From contig CBDFIW010000004.1 in NCBI GenBank assembly GCA_965248255.1, positions 992,001-1,056,000 on the forward strand: a stretch of DNA of 64,000 nt. The letters are read 5' to 3'. Numbering within the stretch: the stretch's first letter is position 1; each line of letters opens with the position of its first letter. The translations under genes and the position numbers were made by a program. This DNA is from JAKZVK01 sp965248255 (GTDB lineage: Bacteria; Acidobacteriota; Terriglobia; Bryobacterales; UBA6623). The notes beneath the pieces are model-generated. The model ran no database searches and had not been told where the DNA came from. It saw only the letters and a program-made list of their open reading frames with translations. This document shows, in pieces, positions 44,478-53,550 of this stretch.

Positions 44478-46987
44478 TTTGCCTCTTGGATCTGCTTCTC
44501 GTACACCGCCCGCGCTTCGGCAAACTGCGCCAGGACGTGGTTCTTCTCGCGCTCAGAGCGCCAGTAGCTCGATTCGGTCCACAGCTTGGTGATGTCGTCG
44601 ATCCACTGGATGAAGTATTCGGCGTCTTCCTTGGAACGGATGGGCTGATCGCCTACATAGACATAGACCGGGCTGGTCTCCGCTACAGGGTACCTGTCAT
44701 CGATCGGGTGCAGCGCTTCCGTCCCGGCCGCCTTCAACGTAAACCACCCGCTTTCCTTCACTTCGAGACGTTTGCTAAACGTGGCCTTTTGGTTGTCCTT
44801 GTCCAAGGAGATTGATTCGACGACCTTACCGTTGGAGATGATCTCGAACGTGTCAAGGGGGACAATCGACTCCAATGTGGCTCGCACATCCACGGAGCCC
44901 CCGCCTGCCGGCAGGTGGATCTCAGAGCCCGGGATCTCACCGTTGACGTGGAACTGAATCAGGGGGCCGTTGGAGACGAAGGTGTTCCCGTTGCGAAGGG
45001 CCTCGATCCAGCGGTCCCAGTCCAGCTCGTCCCCGAGATAGGCATACACGCGGCTCGAACCGATGATCGACGTCGAGTGCAAATTGAGGATCGAGTCCTC
45101 GCCGGCCGAGGCCGTCACTTTGAAACCGCAATTCAGCGAACGGTGCCAGACCTTCGACGTCCCGGTGTAGTGGCCGGCGCTGGTGAGCAGCTCCAAGTAC
45201 TCGAATGACCCGAGCGCCGCATCCACCGGATACGTCTGTGCGACCCGGTACTCGCCCTGTCGGGAGGGCTCGCGGCCATAGGGATGCACGTGCCCGCCGA
45301 TCGCACCTTGCTTGCGCGCCAAGCGGAACATGTCGGTGTTGCTGGGATAGAGGCTTTCGATGCCGGTGTCTTCGTATGCCGTCGTGAACGGCGAGATCAA
45401 ATGCTTCGTTAGGTTGATGAAATTGATGTGTCCGTACCAGGCGGGCCGATATTCTTCCCCGATCGAGATCATCACCTCGCCGTTCGAGAGCGGGTGCAGT
45501 GGTTCGCCCCTGTAGTACTGGACGTCAAAAACACGGTTGTCCTTGTTCGCTATTTTCCAGCCGATGTGATCGAGGTCTTCCGCGCGCGCTTCGAGCGCCA
45601 TGTACGCGGGCGTGTTGTGCAGATTGCCGCCGTAGTTCATATGGACATGGTCGCTGCCGCTCCACCAGCCCGTGGCGTTCATGTTCGCCATGCGGCGCAT
45701 ATCGAGAACAACCTGTGTCACGCCCTTGGGATGGATGTAGAGGTTGCCGCGCGATGGCCAGTATTCAATACCCTTGACGGCTTCGATCACCAAGTCGCCG
45801 ATCGGGACATCGACGGCAAAGTGCCCCTCGGCGTGGAAGAAGTCCTGGCGGTCGGTACGGCCGCCGCTGCGATGGTAGGCGTCTGTGGGTGCGTAGGTCT
45901 TGCCGTCTGAGGCTTTCATGTAGATGCGCGCCGGGATTAGCTCCCCGGTGGTGGCTTCCTTCACAAAGACCTCGAGCTTCGCCATCGGACGGCGGTAGAC
46001 GCGCCGCTGGATGTCGATCTTGTCATCGCTCCCGCCAAAGGTCTTGAGCAGGCGCAGCTCGCTGACACCATGTTCGTTTGAGACGTAAACGATCCACTCG
46101 CCATCGGGAGACCAGGCCGGATCGAAGTGGTCCCACGGATGGCGCGTCAACTGCAGCGGCTCGCCGTCATGCACGGGGTAGATGTAGAGGTTGTTGTATT
46201 GACTGCCGCGATGCGATGCGTAGAGAATCCGCGCGCCATCGGGCGACCATTGGGGCTTCGTGCGGTAGAGCGTCTCCTCGCGCAAGATCCGCGTCGCCTT
46301 GGCCATCGCGTTGGGCTCGAACGGCGCGCGCCAGATTGCTCCCGAACCCAAAGTAATGCCGCGATTCGACACCAGAATGATCTCTTTGCCGTCGGGTGAA
46401 AACGTCGGTTGGATGTGGTCGTCGTAGTTCCCGAAATAGAGCCGGCTCCGCCCGAAGCTGTTCGGCTCGGTGATGAGCTGTTCCTCGCCGAACGTGCCGT
46501 TGTCGAACGAGCGCGAGTAGATATGAAACCGGCCCTCCGGCTCGTTGCGAGTGTAGGCGAGTGTCTTCCCGTCAGGTGACCAGATGGGGTCCAGGTTGAG
46601 CCGGTCGCCTTGGGTGACAGCCGTGCTTTCGCCTGTCGCGACGTTGAGCAACATCAGGTTCACACCCTGATCGTCCTCGGCGGTATAGAGCATCCAACGG
46701 CCGTCGGGAGACCACGCCGGCGCGGAATCGTAGGTCGGATTGACCGTCAATTCGTAGGCTGTGGTGTCGCCGACCTTGATCTTCCACAGCGACCCCGACA
46801 TCGAGAAGGCGATCTCCTTGCCGTCGGGCGACCACGCCGGCCGCCACGGCGTACTGGCCGCTTGCGGAACGTAGAAGTTGTACATGTAGCCGCTGGCGTA
46901 GCGGCTTCGTTTGGGGAAATCCTGCGCGGCGCAGGGCAGCGCCAGGCAAAGAGACAGCAGCGCGATCAAAGCACGGGCGTACGTCAT
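44474..46987 (-). CDS. TolB-type propeller fused to CehA/McbA-like metallohydrolase, secreted
   Basis: 837 residues. A signal peptide ('YARALIALLSLCLALPCAAQ') is followed by a beta-propeller of WD40-like TolB repeats (residues ~45-320) with the motif 'PAWSPDGKEIAFSMSG', 'PIWSPDGKTLAYTRNE', 'PAWSPDGEWIVYVSNE'. A linker/Ig-like part follows. Then comes a hydrolase with metal-type histidines, 'WWSGSDHVHMNYGGNLHNTP', 'AIGGHVHPYGREPS' and 'WYGHINFINLTKHL'. The last ~130 residues have carbohydrate-binding/Ig-like pattern ('GWFTLKAAGTEALHPIDDRY'). CehA/McbA-type enzymes are phosphoesterase- or amidohydrolase-like; the exact substrate is unknown. The start 46987 was chosen for GAGGTTTCTG before ATG; ATG 47008 is an alternative. 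Confidence 0.82.
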   Translation of the reverse strand: MTYARALIALLSLCLALPCAAQDFPKRSRYASGYMYNFYVPQAASTPWRPAWSPDGKEIAFSMSGSLWKIKVGDTTAYELTVNPTYDSAPAWSPDGRWMLYTAEDDQGVNLMLLNVATGESTAVTQGDRLNLDPIWSPDGKTLAYTRNEPEGRFHIYSRSFDNGTFGEEQLITEPNSFGRSRLYFGNYDDHIQPTFSPDGKEIILVSNRGITLGSGAIWRAPFEPNAMAKATRILREETLYRTKPQWSPDGARILYASHRGSQYNNLYIYPVHDGEPLQLTRHPWDHFDPAWSPDGEWIVYVSNEHGVSELRLLKTFGGSDDKIDIQRRVYRRPMAKLEVFVKEATTGELIPARIYMKASDGKTYAPTDAYHRSGGRTDRQDFFHAEGHFAVDVPIGDLVIEAVKGIEYWPSRGNLYIHPKGVTQVVLDMRRMANMNATGWWSGSDHVHMNYGGNLHNTPAYMALEARAEDLDHIGWKIANKDNRVFDVQYYRGEPLHPLSNGEVMISIGEEYRPAWYGHINFINLTKHLISPFTTAYEDTGIESLYPSNTDMFRLARKQGAIGGHVHPYGREPSRQGEYRVAQTYPVDAALGSFEYLELLTSAGHYTGTSKVWHRSLNCGFKVTASAGEDSILNLHSTSIIGSSRVYAYLGDELDWDRWIEALRNGNTFVSNGPLIQFHVNGEIPGSEIHLPAGGGSVDVRATLESIVPLDTFEIISNGKVVESISLDKDNQKATFSKRLEVKESGWFTLKAAGTEALHPIDDRYPVAETSPVYVYVGDQPIRSKEDAEYFIQWIDDITKLWTESSYWRSEREKNHVLAQFAEARAVYEKQIQEAK

Positions 46988-47023
46988 CAGAAACCTCGGT
47001 GGAAACAACGGTGAGCGCAGCGC

Positions 47024-48283
47024 TCAGGATAGCGCAGTCAGGAGACTCTCAATGTCGTCCTGATTATTGAAAACCGATGGTGACACGCGCATCTGACGCC
47101 ACTTCACCTTGGCAGCGACGTTAGCCTTTTTGAGTCTCGCGCGTGTGTCGTCGGGGTTGTCGACCAGGAAGGCCGTAATCGGCGTCGGCGACCCCGGAGG
47201 AGTGATGCAAGGATAGCCCAGTTTCGGCAGCTCTTCGATCAAGCGGTCGCACATCGGTTTGGCGTGCGCCAAGATGTTGTCGACACCGAGCTTGAGGATG
47301 TACTTCAACGATTCCCGTTGTGCGCCCGCGGCAATGGCCGAGATGTTACCCACCTCGTACATCGCCGCACCTTCTCGCGGTTTGTAGCTGATCGGCTCGT
47401 CGCCTTGAGGGCTACCCGGGAAGTAGTGGTATTCGAAGTTCGCGTATTGGCGGTCGCCGAACTGCATTGGCTTGAGCACGTCGCCCTGCAACTCCTCACG
47501 AACGTAGAACAACCCAAAGCCACGCAGCCCCATCAGCCACTTGTAGGTCGAAGCGGAGCAGAAATCAATGCCCATCGCCCGCACATCGACGGGAATGCAA
47601 CCGGCTGCTTGTACGACGTCCGAGTAAACGTAGGCGCCGTTGGCGTGGGCGATATCACTGACGGCCCTCGACTCGGCCAGGTAGCCGTTGATGTTCGACA
47701 CCAGAGTCATCGACACCAGCCTGGTGTTGCCGTCGATCTGGCGTTCATACTCTTCGATCGGAACGACCCAGTCACGCTGCTTGATGACGCGCAACTCGAG
47801 GCCGGCCTGCTGGAGCTTGCGGTAGATATAGGCTCCACCGTGGTAGTGCAACTCGTCGATGACGACATTACCCTTGCCGGAATGGAGTCCCAGGCCCGCC
47901 GCGACAATGTTCTCGCCTGACAAGGTGCTCTGCACGGGGACGATCTCGCTCGCCTTGGCGTTGATCAGCCGGCCATAGAGTTCCTTGACCTCTTCGGTAT
48001 CGCGCCCGCCCACGGCCATGCCGCCCTGACCCGGGCCGTCCAGGACGTAGTCGAGATGCTTGCGGGCCGCGTTGACCGAGTGGACGCCGCACGGATGCCG
48101 TCCGGCGTTATTCAGGAAGGTTTGGTGTTTCGCCCAGGGGAAGGCCTCGCGGGCCGTCTCGAAGCTGGCGTCCTCCGCCGTGAGTAATGCTTCGCCGGTC
48201 TTCGAATCCGCCGCGCTACAACCGAACAACAGCGCTGAACCTAAGCCACCGGCCGCGAAGAAATCACGCCGATCAAGACCCAT
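47024..48283 (-). CDS. Class V aminotransferase-fold PLP enzyme with Tat/lipoprotein signal
   Basis: 419 residues, of the cysteine-desulfurase / isopenicillin-N-epimerase-like group. The PLP Lys is in 'DFCSASTYKWLMGLRGFGLF'; other markers are 'YVYSDVVQAAGCIPVDV' and 'NGYLAESRAVSDIAHANGAY'. The N-terminus 'DRRDFFAAGGLGSALLFGC' carries twin arginines and a Cys that could be lipidated, so the protein is predicted outside the cytoplasm, which is unusual for a PLP enzyme. The start ATG 48283 has GGTGGAGGCAG upstream. Substrate unknown. The preceding 110 bp hold a GTAG...CTAC double palindrome. Confidence 0.85.
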   Translation of the reverse strand: MGLDRRDFFAAGGLGSALLFGCSAADSKTGEALLTAEDASFETAREAFPWAKHQTFLNNAGRHPCGVHSVNAARKHLDYVLDGPGQGGMAVGGRDTEEVKELYGRLINAKASEIVPVQSTLSGENIVAAGLGLHSGKGNVVIDELHYHGGAYIYRKLQQAGLELRVIKQRDWVVPIEEYERQIDGNTRLVSMTLVSNINGYLAESRAVSDIAHANGAYVYSDVVQAAGCIPVDVRAMGIDFCSASTYKWLMGLRGFGLFYVREELQGDVLKPMQFGDRQYANFEYHYFPGSPQGDEPISYKPREGAAMYEVGNISAIAAGAQRESLKYILKLGVDNILAHAKPMCDRLIEELPKLGYPCITPPGSPTPITAFLVDNPDDTRARLKKANVAAKVKWRQMRVSPSVFNNQDDIESLLTALS

Positions 48284-48304
48284 AACTGCCTCCACCAAGG
48301 AAAT

Positions 48305-48354
48305 GTAGGGGCTCGGCAGGCCGAGCCCGCGGGCACGGCGTAGCGCGCCCCTAC
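48305..48354. repeat. GTAG...CTAC double palindrome
   Basis: GTAGGGGCTCGGC-AGGCCGAGCCC followed by GGGCACGGCGTAGCGCGCCC and CTAC, the same architecture as 24980-25029. It lies in the leader region of the PLP-enzyme gene. Confidence 0.75.
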
Positions 48355-48393
48355 AGACGCAGACCCACACGGCCCATACAGCGGGAGAATCGT

Positions 48394-49341
48394 CTACCGC
48401 CGCACAAACTTCTGCACCCGCATCCCAACGTTGACGTCACAGACATAGACGGCACCGTCGGCCCCGACAGCGATGTCGTGGGCCCAGTAGAACTGACCGT
48501 CCTGGCTGCCGAACGATCCCCAGACATCGAGGATCTTGCCCGTCAGGTCAAGCTTCAGCGCCCGATTACGGTTGGGGGGATCCGGCTGCAGATCGCCGCC
48601 GTCAGCCACGTAAAGAAAACCATCGTCGGCAATGTCCAGACCCCAGGGCCGCCCCAGCTCTTCACTCTTCCAAAGCTTGATGAACTTGCCCTTGGAGGTA
48701 AAGATTTGGATACGCGAGTTCTCGCGGTCGGCGACGTAGAGGTTACCGTCCTTGTCGATCGCCAAGCCGTGCGGATTGTTGAACTGGCCCGGCTTGTCGC
48801 CTTCGGTCCCCCAATCGCGCAGGAACTTGCCTGCCGAGTTGAACTGTGCGATGCGCCGGTTGCCGTAGCCGTCCGCCACGTAGATGTCACCGTTTGGCGC
48901 CACAAGAACGTCGGTGGGACGGTTGAAGTGTGTGCCGTCTAGACCGGGCACGGCCTTGAAACCCATTGTCATCAGAAGCTCACCGTTCGGGCTGAACTTG
49001 AAGACCTGATGGTCCTTGCCGTCCGTCACCCAAACGTTGTCTTCGTGGTCGACCGTCAACCCGTGCGCCGAGCCGAACATGCCGTCGCCCCACGAGGCCA
49101 GCAGCTTACCGCTTGCCCCGTCGAACGCCATGATCGGGCTCGCCCCGCGATGGAACACCAGCACGCGGTTCTTGGAGTCAACCTCGAGGCCCGTCGTCTG
49201 CCCGAGAGGGAATCCGTCAGGCAGCATCGGCCACCCGTGAACGACCTGATAGGTTCCATTGGCCCGAGTCGAGAAGAAATCGGGCCCGCCGGCCAGTGCC
49301 ACCAGCAGGACGAAAACGAAAAGAATCAAAGCACGCCGCAT
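48394..49341 (-). CDS. Secreted NHL-repeat beta-propeller protein
   Basis: 315 residues. A signal peptide ('ALILFVFVLLVALAGG') is followed by six NHL-type blades of ~45 residues ('FGSAHGLTVDHEDNVWVTDG', 'FNRPTDVLVAPNGDIYVADG', 'FNNPHGLAIDKDGNLYVADR', 'LGRPWGLDIADDGFLYVADG'). It is similar to the propeller of peptidyl-alpha-hydroxyglycine alpha-amidating lyase, but with no proof of enzymatic activity. A paralogue lies at 61.3-62.2 kb. Extracytoplasmic. Confidence 0.85.
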   Translation of the reverse strand: MRRALILFVFVLLVALAGGPDFFSTRANGTYQVVHGWPMLPDGFPLGQTTGLEVDSKNRVLVFHRGASPIMAFDGASGKLLASWGDGMFGSAHGLTVDHEDNVWVTDGKDHQVFKFSPNGELLMTMGFKAVPGLDGTHFNRPTDVLVAPNGDIYVADGYGNRRIAQFNSAGKFLRDWGTEGDKPGQFNNPHGLAIDKDGNLYVADRENSRIQIFTSKGKFIKLWKSEELGRPWGLDIADDGFLYVADGGDLQPDPPNRNRALKLDLTGKILDVWGSFGSQDGQFYWAHDIAVGADGAVYVCDVNVGMRVQKFVRR

Positions 49342-49429
49342 AGGGCCCCTCCTAAAGTGCGGTCCAGCAGACCACCTAGAGTGTACCCCAACGAGCGTGC
49401 AGGGGGCGCGCCGATCCGGTCGAGGGGTT

Positions 49430-49571
49430 CAGGTCACCGGAGAGCTTCGTTGAACGCCGAACGAGGGGTGGGCGTGAAATGCAGACTGAAAGCGCGGACG
49501 CCTGGCGAGCCAACGGTGAATCGTCGGCGCCCTGTGTGTGCCGCAGATATCCACGATCAGGTGCACGTGGG
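49430..49571 (-). pseudogene. IS630-type transposase remnant
   Basis: The minus strand reads 'VHLIVDICGTHRAPTIHRWL' and 'ARRPRFQSAFHAHPSFG', a degenerate match to the catalytic core of the intact element at 1.8 kb ('LHLIVDNYATHKHAAVKRWL'). Another frame gives 'HFTPTPRSAFNEALR', the continuation of the same core, so it is frameshifted. Only ~50 residues remain. Confidence 0.65.
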
Positions 49572-49582
49572 CGGCTGCCGGC

Positions 49583-49807
49583 CTATTCCACCGGCATGCG
49601 GCGGGTTTCGGCCAGACGCTTCTCGGCCTTATCAATGACCCCCTGCTCGGCCTCGGCCTTCGTCGCCCCTTTGGCACGGGCGATGTTCGCGCCGGGAGAC
49701 ACATTGTCGGCAATGGCCAGATACTTCTCGCCCAGCTTGTAGGAGGTCACCTTCACAGGCCAACCGACCAGTTCCAGTTCGCGCTCGGAATAGTCCTCCG
49801 GTTTCAT
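49583..49807 (-). CDS. Small protein translationally coupled to the rhodanese gene
   Basis: 74 residues; not recognised. Acidic/basic mix without signal or membrane segment, 'YSERELELVGWPVKVTSYKL' then 'IADNVSPGANIARAKGATKA', ending in a helical basic tail. The ATG overlaps the TGA of the rhodanese gene in ATGA (49804-49807), a hallmark of translational coupling. It probably works with the sulfurtransferase; its role is unknown. Confidence 0.8.
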   Translation of the reverse strand: MKPEDYSERELELVGWPVKVTSYKLGEKYLAIADNVSPGANIARAKGATKAEAEQGVIDKAEKRLAETRRMPVE

Positions 49808-50664
49808 GCTCCCGCGGCCGCCGCTCCCTTCTCGATGGACGCGCCGACCAAGTTGCCCCACTCCGTCCACGAGCCGTCATAGTTGGTCACGTTATCGAGA
49901 CCGAGCAGGTACCTCAGCACAAACCAGCTATGGCTCGAGCGCTCACCGATGCGGCAGTACGCGATCACAGGCTTGGTCCCGGTGATGCCGGCGCCTTCGT
50001 AAAGAGCTTTCAAGTCGTCGTGGCTCTTGAAGGTTCCGTCGTCCCCACAGGCCTTGGCCCAAGGGATGTTGCTCGCTCCGGGGATGTGCCCGCCGCGTTG
50101 GCACGTCTCCGGCAAGCCTGGCGGCGAGAGGATCTTGCCGCTGAACTCATCGGGACTGCGGACGTCGACCAGCTCGACCGACCCGCCGCTGACCGCTTCC
50201 TGCACCTGCGGCAGAAACGCACGGATCGAGTTGTCCGCGTCGGCGGCGCTGTAGGAGGCCGTGGAGACACTTGCGGCATCCGTAGTCAGGTCACGTAATT
50301 CAGCCACCCATTTCTTGCGGCCGCCGTTCATCAACCGAACGTCGTTGTGGCCATAGATCTTAAGTTGCCACAGCGCCCACGCCGCGAACCAGTTGTTGTT
50401 GTCGCCGTAGAGGATCACCGTCGTATCGTTGCCAATACCGGAATCCGACATCAGCTTCTCGAACTCGCCCTTCGGGATAATGTCCCGCTGCACGGTGTCG
50501 CAAAGCTGGGTGTTCCAGGCCCAGCCGACGGCACCGGGAATGTGGCCCTCGTCGTAGGCCGCCGTGTCCACGTCCACTTCGACTACGCGAACCGAGGCAT
50601 CCCCGGCGTGCTCGGCCACCCAATCGGTGCTCACCAGCACTTCCGGATGCGCATAATCAGCCAT
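49804..50664 (-). CDS. Thiosulfate sulfurtransferase (tandem rhodanese)
   Basis: 286 residues: two rhodanese domains. The N-terminal one is inactive-like, 'RVVEVDVDTAAYDEGHIPGA', 'ILYGDNNNWFAAWALWQLKI'. The C-terminal one has the active Cys in 'KPVIAYCRIGERSSHSWFVL'. 'SPDEFSGKILSPPGLPETCQ' marks the interdomain region. It transfers sulfane sulfur from thiosulfate (or 3-mercaptopyruvate) to acceptors. The start ATG 50664 has AGGAGGAGAG upstream. It overlaps the small gene 49583-49807 by 4 bp (ATGA). Cytoplasmic. Confidence 0.93.
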   Translation of the reverse strand: MADYAHPEVLVSTDWVAEHAGDASVRVVEVDVDTAAYDEGHIPGAVGWAWNTQLCDTVQRDIIPKGEFEKLMSDSGIGNDTTVILYGDNNNWFAAWALWQLKIYGHNDVRLMNGGRKKWVAELRDLTTDAASVSTASYSAADADNSIRAFLPQVQEAVSGGSVELVDVRSPDEFSGKILSPPGLPETCQRGGHIPGASNIPWAKACGDDGTFKSHDDLKALYEGAGITGTKPVIAYCRIGERSSHSWFVLRYLLGLDNVTNYDGSWTEWGNLVGASIEKGAAAAGA

Positions 50665-50809
50665 AAGAATCTCTCCTCCTCGTGATGGTTACCAGTGAAG
50701 TTTACCAGTGTTCCCGAGTATCGAATATACCACGCGGCGGGCCCCACAACCCTGCGTTGGGCTCAGATGAGCGTAAGAGTTTACAACTTACACCGGCGGG
50801 CCGCTTCCG

Positions 50810-50858
50810 TTGACAGGCACTCACCCGCGTAGTAACATTTCACAGTTAAGTTAACTGT
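50810..50858 (+). promoter_or_regulatory. Sigma70-type promoter with palindromic operator
   Basis: TTGACA (50810-50815), a 17-bp spacer, and TAACAT (50833-50838), followed by the perfect palindrome ACAGTTAA-G-TTAACTGT at 50842-50858, at or just before the expected start of transcription. This is a natural site for a repressor. It is followed by GGAGG and the membrane-protein ATG at 50874. Confidence 0.75.
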
Positions 50859-50873
50859 CGTCGGAGGTGCAAC

Positions 50874-51428
50874 ATGAAACGCCTGGTTCCCGGCATTCTG
50901 CTCGCAACCATCGCCGCTTACTTCTGGGGGTTCCTGTACTGGGGCCTCAATCCCCTGCCGTACTCGGTATGGAAGCAGACGCATGACGATGAGGCCGCAC
51001 AGCAAGCGTTACGGGAACACTTTCCCGAGTCCGGCACCTACTACCTGCCGGGCATGTACAACGATGAGGACACGTTGTCCCGGCTCAGTGAAGCGGGTCC
51101 CGTGGGCTTCATCCACATCAGCCTCGAGGGCCGCCCGGTGGTGCAGCCCGAGACGATGGCGAAGGGTCTCGTGCTAACGCTGGTCACCGTCATCATCGCC
51201 GCTGCGATCCTCCAGCTGGCGTCTTTGCCGTCCTACGGGCAACGGCTCAAACTAGCTGTGCTGGTGGGCCTGGCCGGGGCTGTGATGATCGACTTCGGCC
51301 AGTCGGTCTGGTGGCGCATCTCCTGGGCCTGGAAGTTACAGGGAGCGATCTACGACCTTGCGGTGTGGGTTGTTATCGGTCTCGTTCTGGCGAAGTTCAT
51401 TCGGCCGGAAACGGAGCCACGGACGTAG
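50874..51428 (+). CDS. Small integral membrane protein of unknown function
   Basis: 184 residues with four likely transmembrane segments: 'ILLATIAAYFWGFLYWGLNP' (~8-27), 'GLVLTLVTVIIAAAILQLAS' (~97-116), 'LAVLVGLAGAVMIDFGQSVW' (~127-146), 'IYDLAVWVVIGLVLAKFIRP' (~158-177). A soluble stretch lies between TM1 and TM2. The family is not recognised. Its promoter shows a 17-bp palindrome (50842-50858), so the gene looks tightly regulated. GGAGG seven bases before the ATG supports the start. Confidence 0.85.
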   Translation: MKRLVPGILLATIAAYFWGFLYWGLNPLPYSVWKQTHDDEAAQQALREHFPESGTYYLPGMYNDEDTLSRLSEAGPVGFIHISLEGRPVVQPETMAKGLVLTLVTVIIAAAILQLASLPSYGQRLKLAVLVGLAGAVMIDFGQSVWWRISWAWKLQGAIYDLAVWVVIGLVLAKFIRPETEPRT

Positions 51429-51560
51429 GCCCTCGGGCGCCCCTCGAAATCTAGGAGAAGAGCTGCAACGTCTGGGGAGCCCCTAGTGCCCGCTTCCGAC
51501 AATCCCCCTACTCGGAAGCGACTGCTCTCGCCCCTTCAGTGGGTGCAGTCCGGCGGACTA

Positions 51561-52725
51561 GTGTAGTGCGTCAAGCAGATTGCACCTTATGCAGGGCGGC
51601 ACGTCCGCGCTTGACTTTCTCGAGGATGTCGGAGGCGGTCGCGGTCCAGATGAAGGGCGTGGGATGCCCGTTGTGCTGGGCGATGTAGTCGTCAATGGCG
51701 GCGACGAGCTCGTCCACGCTGCGAAACACGCCGCGGCGCAGGCGCTTGACGGTGAGATCGCGAAAGAATCGCTCGACCATGTTCAGCCACGACGCCGAGG
51801 TCGGGGTGAAATGAATGTGGAAGCGCGGGTGACGATCGAGCCAACGCTTCACAGCGGCATGCTTGTGGGTGGCATAGTTGTCCACGATGAGATGAAGCTG
51901 TTTGTCCTTGGGAGTGCGGCGGTCAATTAAGCGCAGGAAGCGCAGCCATTCCTGGTGGCTGTGTCGGGGCATGCACTCGGCGATCACGCTGCCGTCAAGG
52001 CTGTTGAGCGCCGCAAACAGGGTGGTCGTGCCGTTGCGCTTGTAATCGTGGGTCATCGTTTGGCCGCGTCCCTTTTTGAGCGGCAGGCCGGGCTGGGTGC
52101 GATCGAGGGCTTGGATTTGGGACTTCTCATCGAGCGAGAGAACCAGAGCATGCTCAGGCGGATTGAGATAGAGTCTGACGATGTCGTCGAGTTTCTCGGA
52201 GAAACGCGGGTCATTGCTGAGCTTGAAGGTCTTGACGCGGTGGGGCTTGAGGCCATGGGCGCGCCAAATCCGTCCCACGGTGGAAGCGCTGACGCCGGCC
52301 CGCGGCGGCCATGGTGCGGCGGCTCCAGTGGGTGGCGTTGGACGGTTTCTCGCGGGTGGTCTTGTGGATGATCTGCTGTACTTTCTGCTTCGAGACGGCA
52401 GGTTTACGACCGGGCCGTGGGGCGTCTTTTGCAATGCCGGCGATGCTGCTTTCGAGAAAGCGCGTGCGCCAGCGGGCCACCAACTGCCGCGAGACACCGA
52501 GCTGTGCGGCGATCTGCTTATTCTCGAGACCGTCGGCGGCCAGCAGGACAATCCTGGCTCGCAGGGCGAGACGAACGGCGACTTGGCGGCCGCGCGCGTA
52601 GCGGTCCAACTGCTTGCATTGCGCTGTGTTCAAAGTTACTGGTTGTGCTCTTCGCATCCCATGCCTCCTGTTAATAGAGACGATGGGAAGCCAATATAAG
52701 TTACATTATTTATGGTGCACTACAC
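51561..52725 (-). mobile_element. IS630-family insertion sequence type A, copy 2 (1165 bp)
   Basis: Same element as 1788-2951, inverted. TA flanks the left side (51559-51560); the right side has TG, so one TA has mutated. It is one base longer than copy 1 because of an extra G in the transposase gene. Confidence 0.92.
51571..52657 (-). pseudogene. IS630-type transposase, frameshifted
   Basis: Same protein as 1856-2941 except for an additional base in a C/G run at ~52299-52301. The N-terminal part (start 52657) runs to 'WSRRTMAAAG' and then goes out of frame. The C-terminal two-thirds ('GVSASTVGRIWRAHGLKPHR', catalytic motifs) continue in the other frame to 51571. Presumably inactive unless a +1/-1 slip occurs. 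Confidence 0.88.
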
Positions 52726-52933
52726 TGGGTTCGTCTGCTCCAGGTGGGTACCGGTGTTTGTCTGACGGACGAGGGCGAGGAGCTTTGCGTGTACTGCGAG
52801 GTTCCGGCCGATGGCAGAATCCGCGCGGAGGCGTGTCAGACGGTTCGGGAGTGGGAGGCCCAGGGAGCCCACCGTTGCCCCCGCTTCAGCAGGTTGCCCA
52901 GCGCGGGCAGGCCCAACCCCACGGCTCAGAGTC

Positions 52934-53452
52934 TTACTCCAATTCACAGTCAAGGCGGACGGGCACATCAAAACGTTCAAAGACTGCCAGACCGGCTGCC
53001 GAAACCTGCCAGACTTGGACGACTTTGGAAACATCGCGGTCAGGGCCGAACTTGAAGGTCGACAAGGCGAATATCGCAGCCGAGTCACCACACGACGGGT
53101 AGAACCTGCCCTTGGTGGGAACAATGATGTCCATTTTGGCGTCTTCTGGTTTGAGCTTCTCAAGAGGCTCGCCCTCTTCGACATATTGGTTCCACTTCGG
53201 TCCCCAGAAAAGCGTCAATTCCAACGACGGTCGAACCACCGGCTCCGAGTCCTCTACAGATGCTGGATGAAAGATCTCGCGAATTCCATCCCAGTCGTGC
53301 ACGACAATCGCTTTTTCCAACGAGCCGCCATGTACCATTAGAAGGCGAGGCCAAGCGCCCTGTGCCGTGCGCACGGATACCGCGGCCAGGCACAGCATCA
53401 CTGCTCCGACAACTCCTGTCCGCAACGTGATTGTTTGTCGCCGCATTCTCAT
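52934..53452 (-). CDS. Secreted protein of unknown function
   Basis: 172 residues; not recognised. It starts 'MRMRRQTITLRTGVVGAVML' then 'CLAAVSVRTAQGA', a good signal peptide, followed by 'WPRLLMVHGGSLEKAIVVHD' and an acidic, Trp-containing mature part ('LELTLFWGPKWNQYVEEGEP', 'CGDSAAIFALSTF'). Probably a small periplasmic or surface protein. ATG 53452 was chosen (53446 also possible). It lies between two IS elements with about 200 bp of nondescript DNA on one side and 98 bp to the IS5 element on the other. Confidence 0.65.
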   Translation of the reverse strand: MRMRRQTITLRTGVVGAVMLCLAAVSVRTAQGAWPRLLMVHGGSLEKAIVVHDWDGIREIFHPASVEDSEPVVRPSLELTLFWGPKWNQYVEEGEPLEKLKPEDAKMDIIVPTKGRFYPSCGDSAAIFALSTFKFGPDRDVSKVVQVWQVSAAGLAVFERFDVPVRLDCELE

Positions 53453-53550
53453 CTCGTTGTCCGCGGAGCCAGCCCGGTCATGCTTCTGGGTCCTGGGCTG
53501 ACTAGCCACTCTCGGCTGAGTTCGACACTTGCAGGCTTCGCTGAGCGCTA

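Noticed and set aside
52727..52933. Possible coding remnant between IS630-A copy 2 and the secreted protein gene
   Set aside because: Open in more than one frame on both strands but no recognisable motif; left uncalled.
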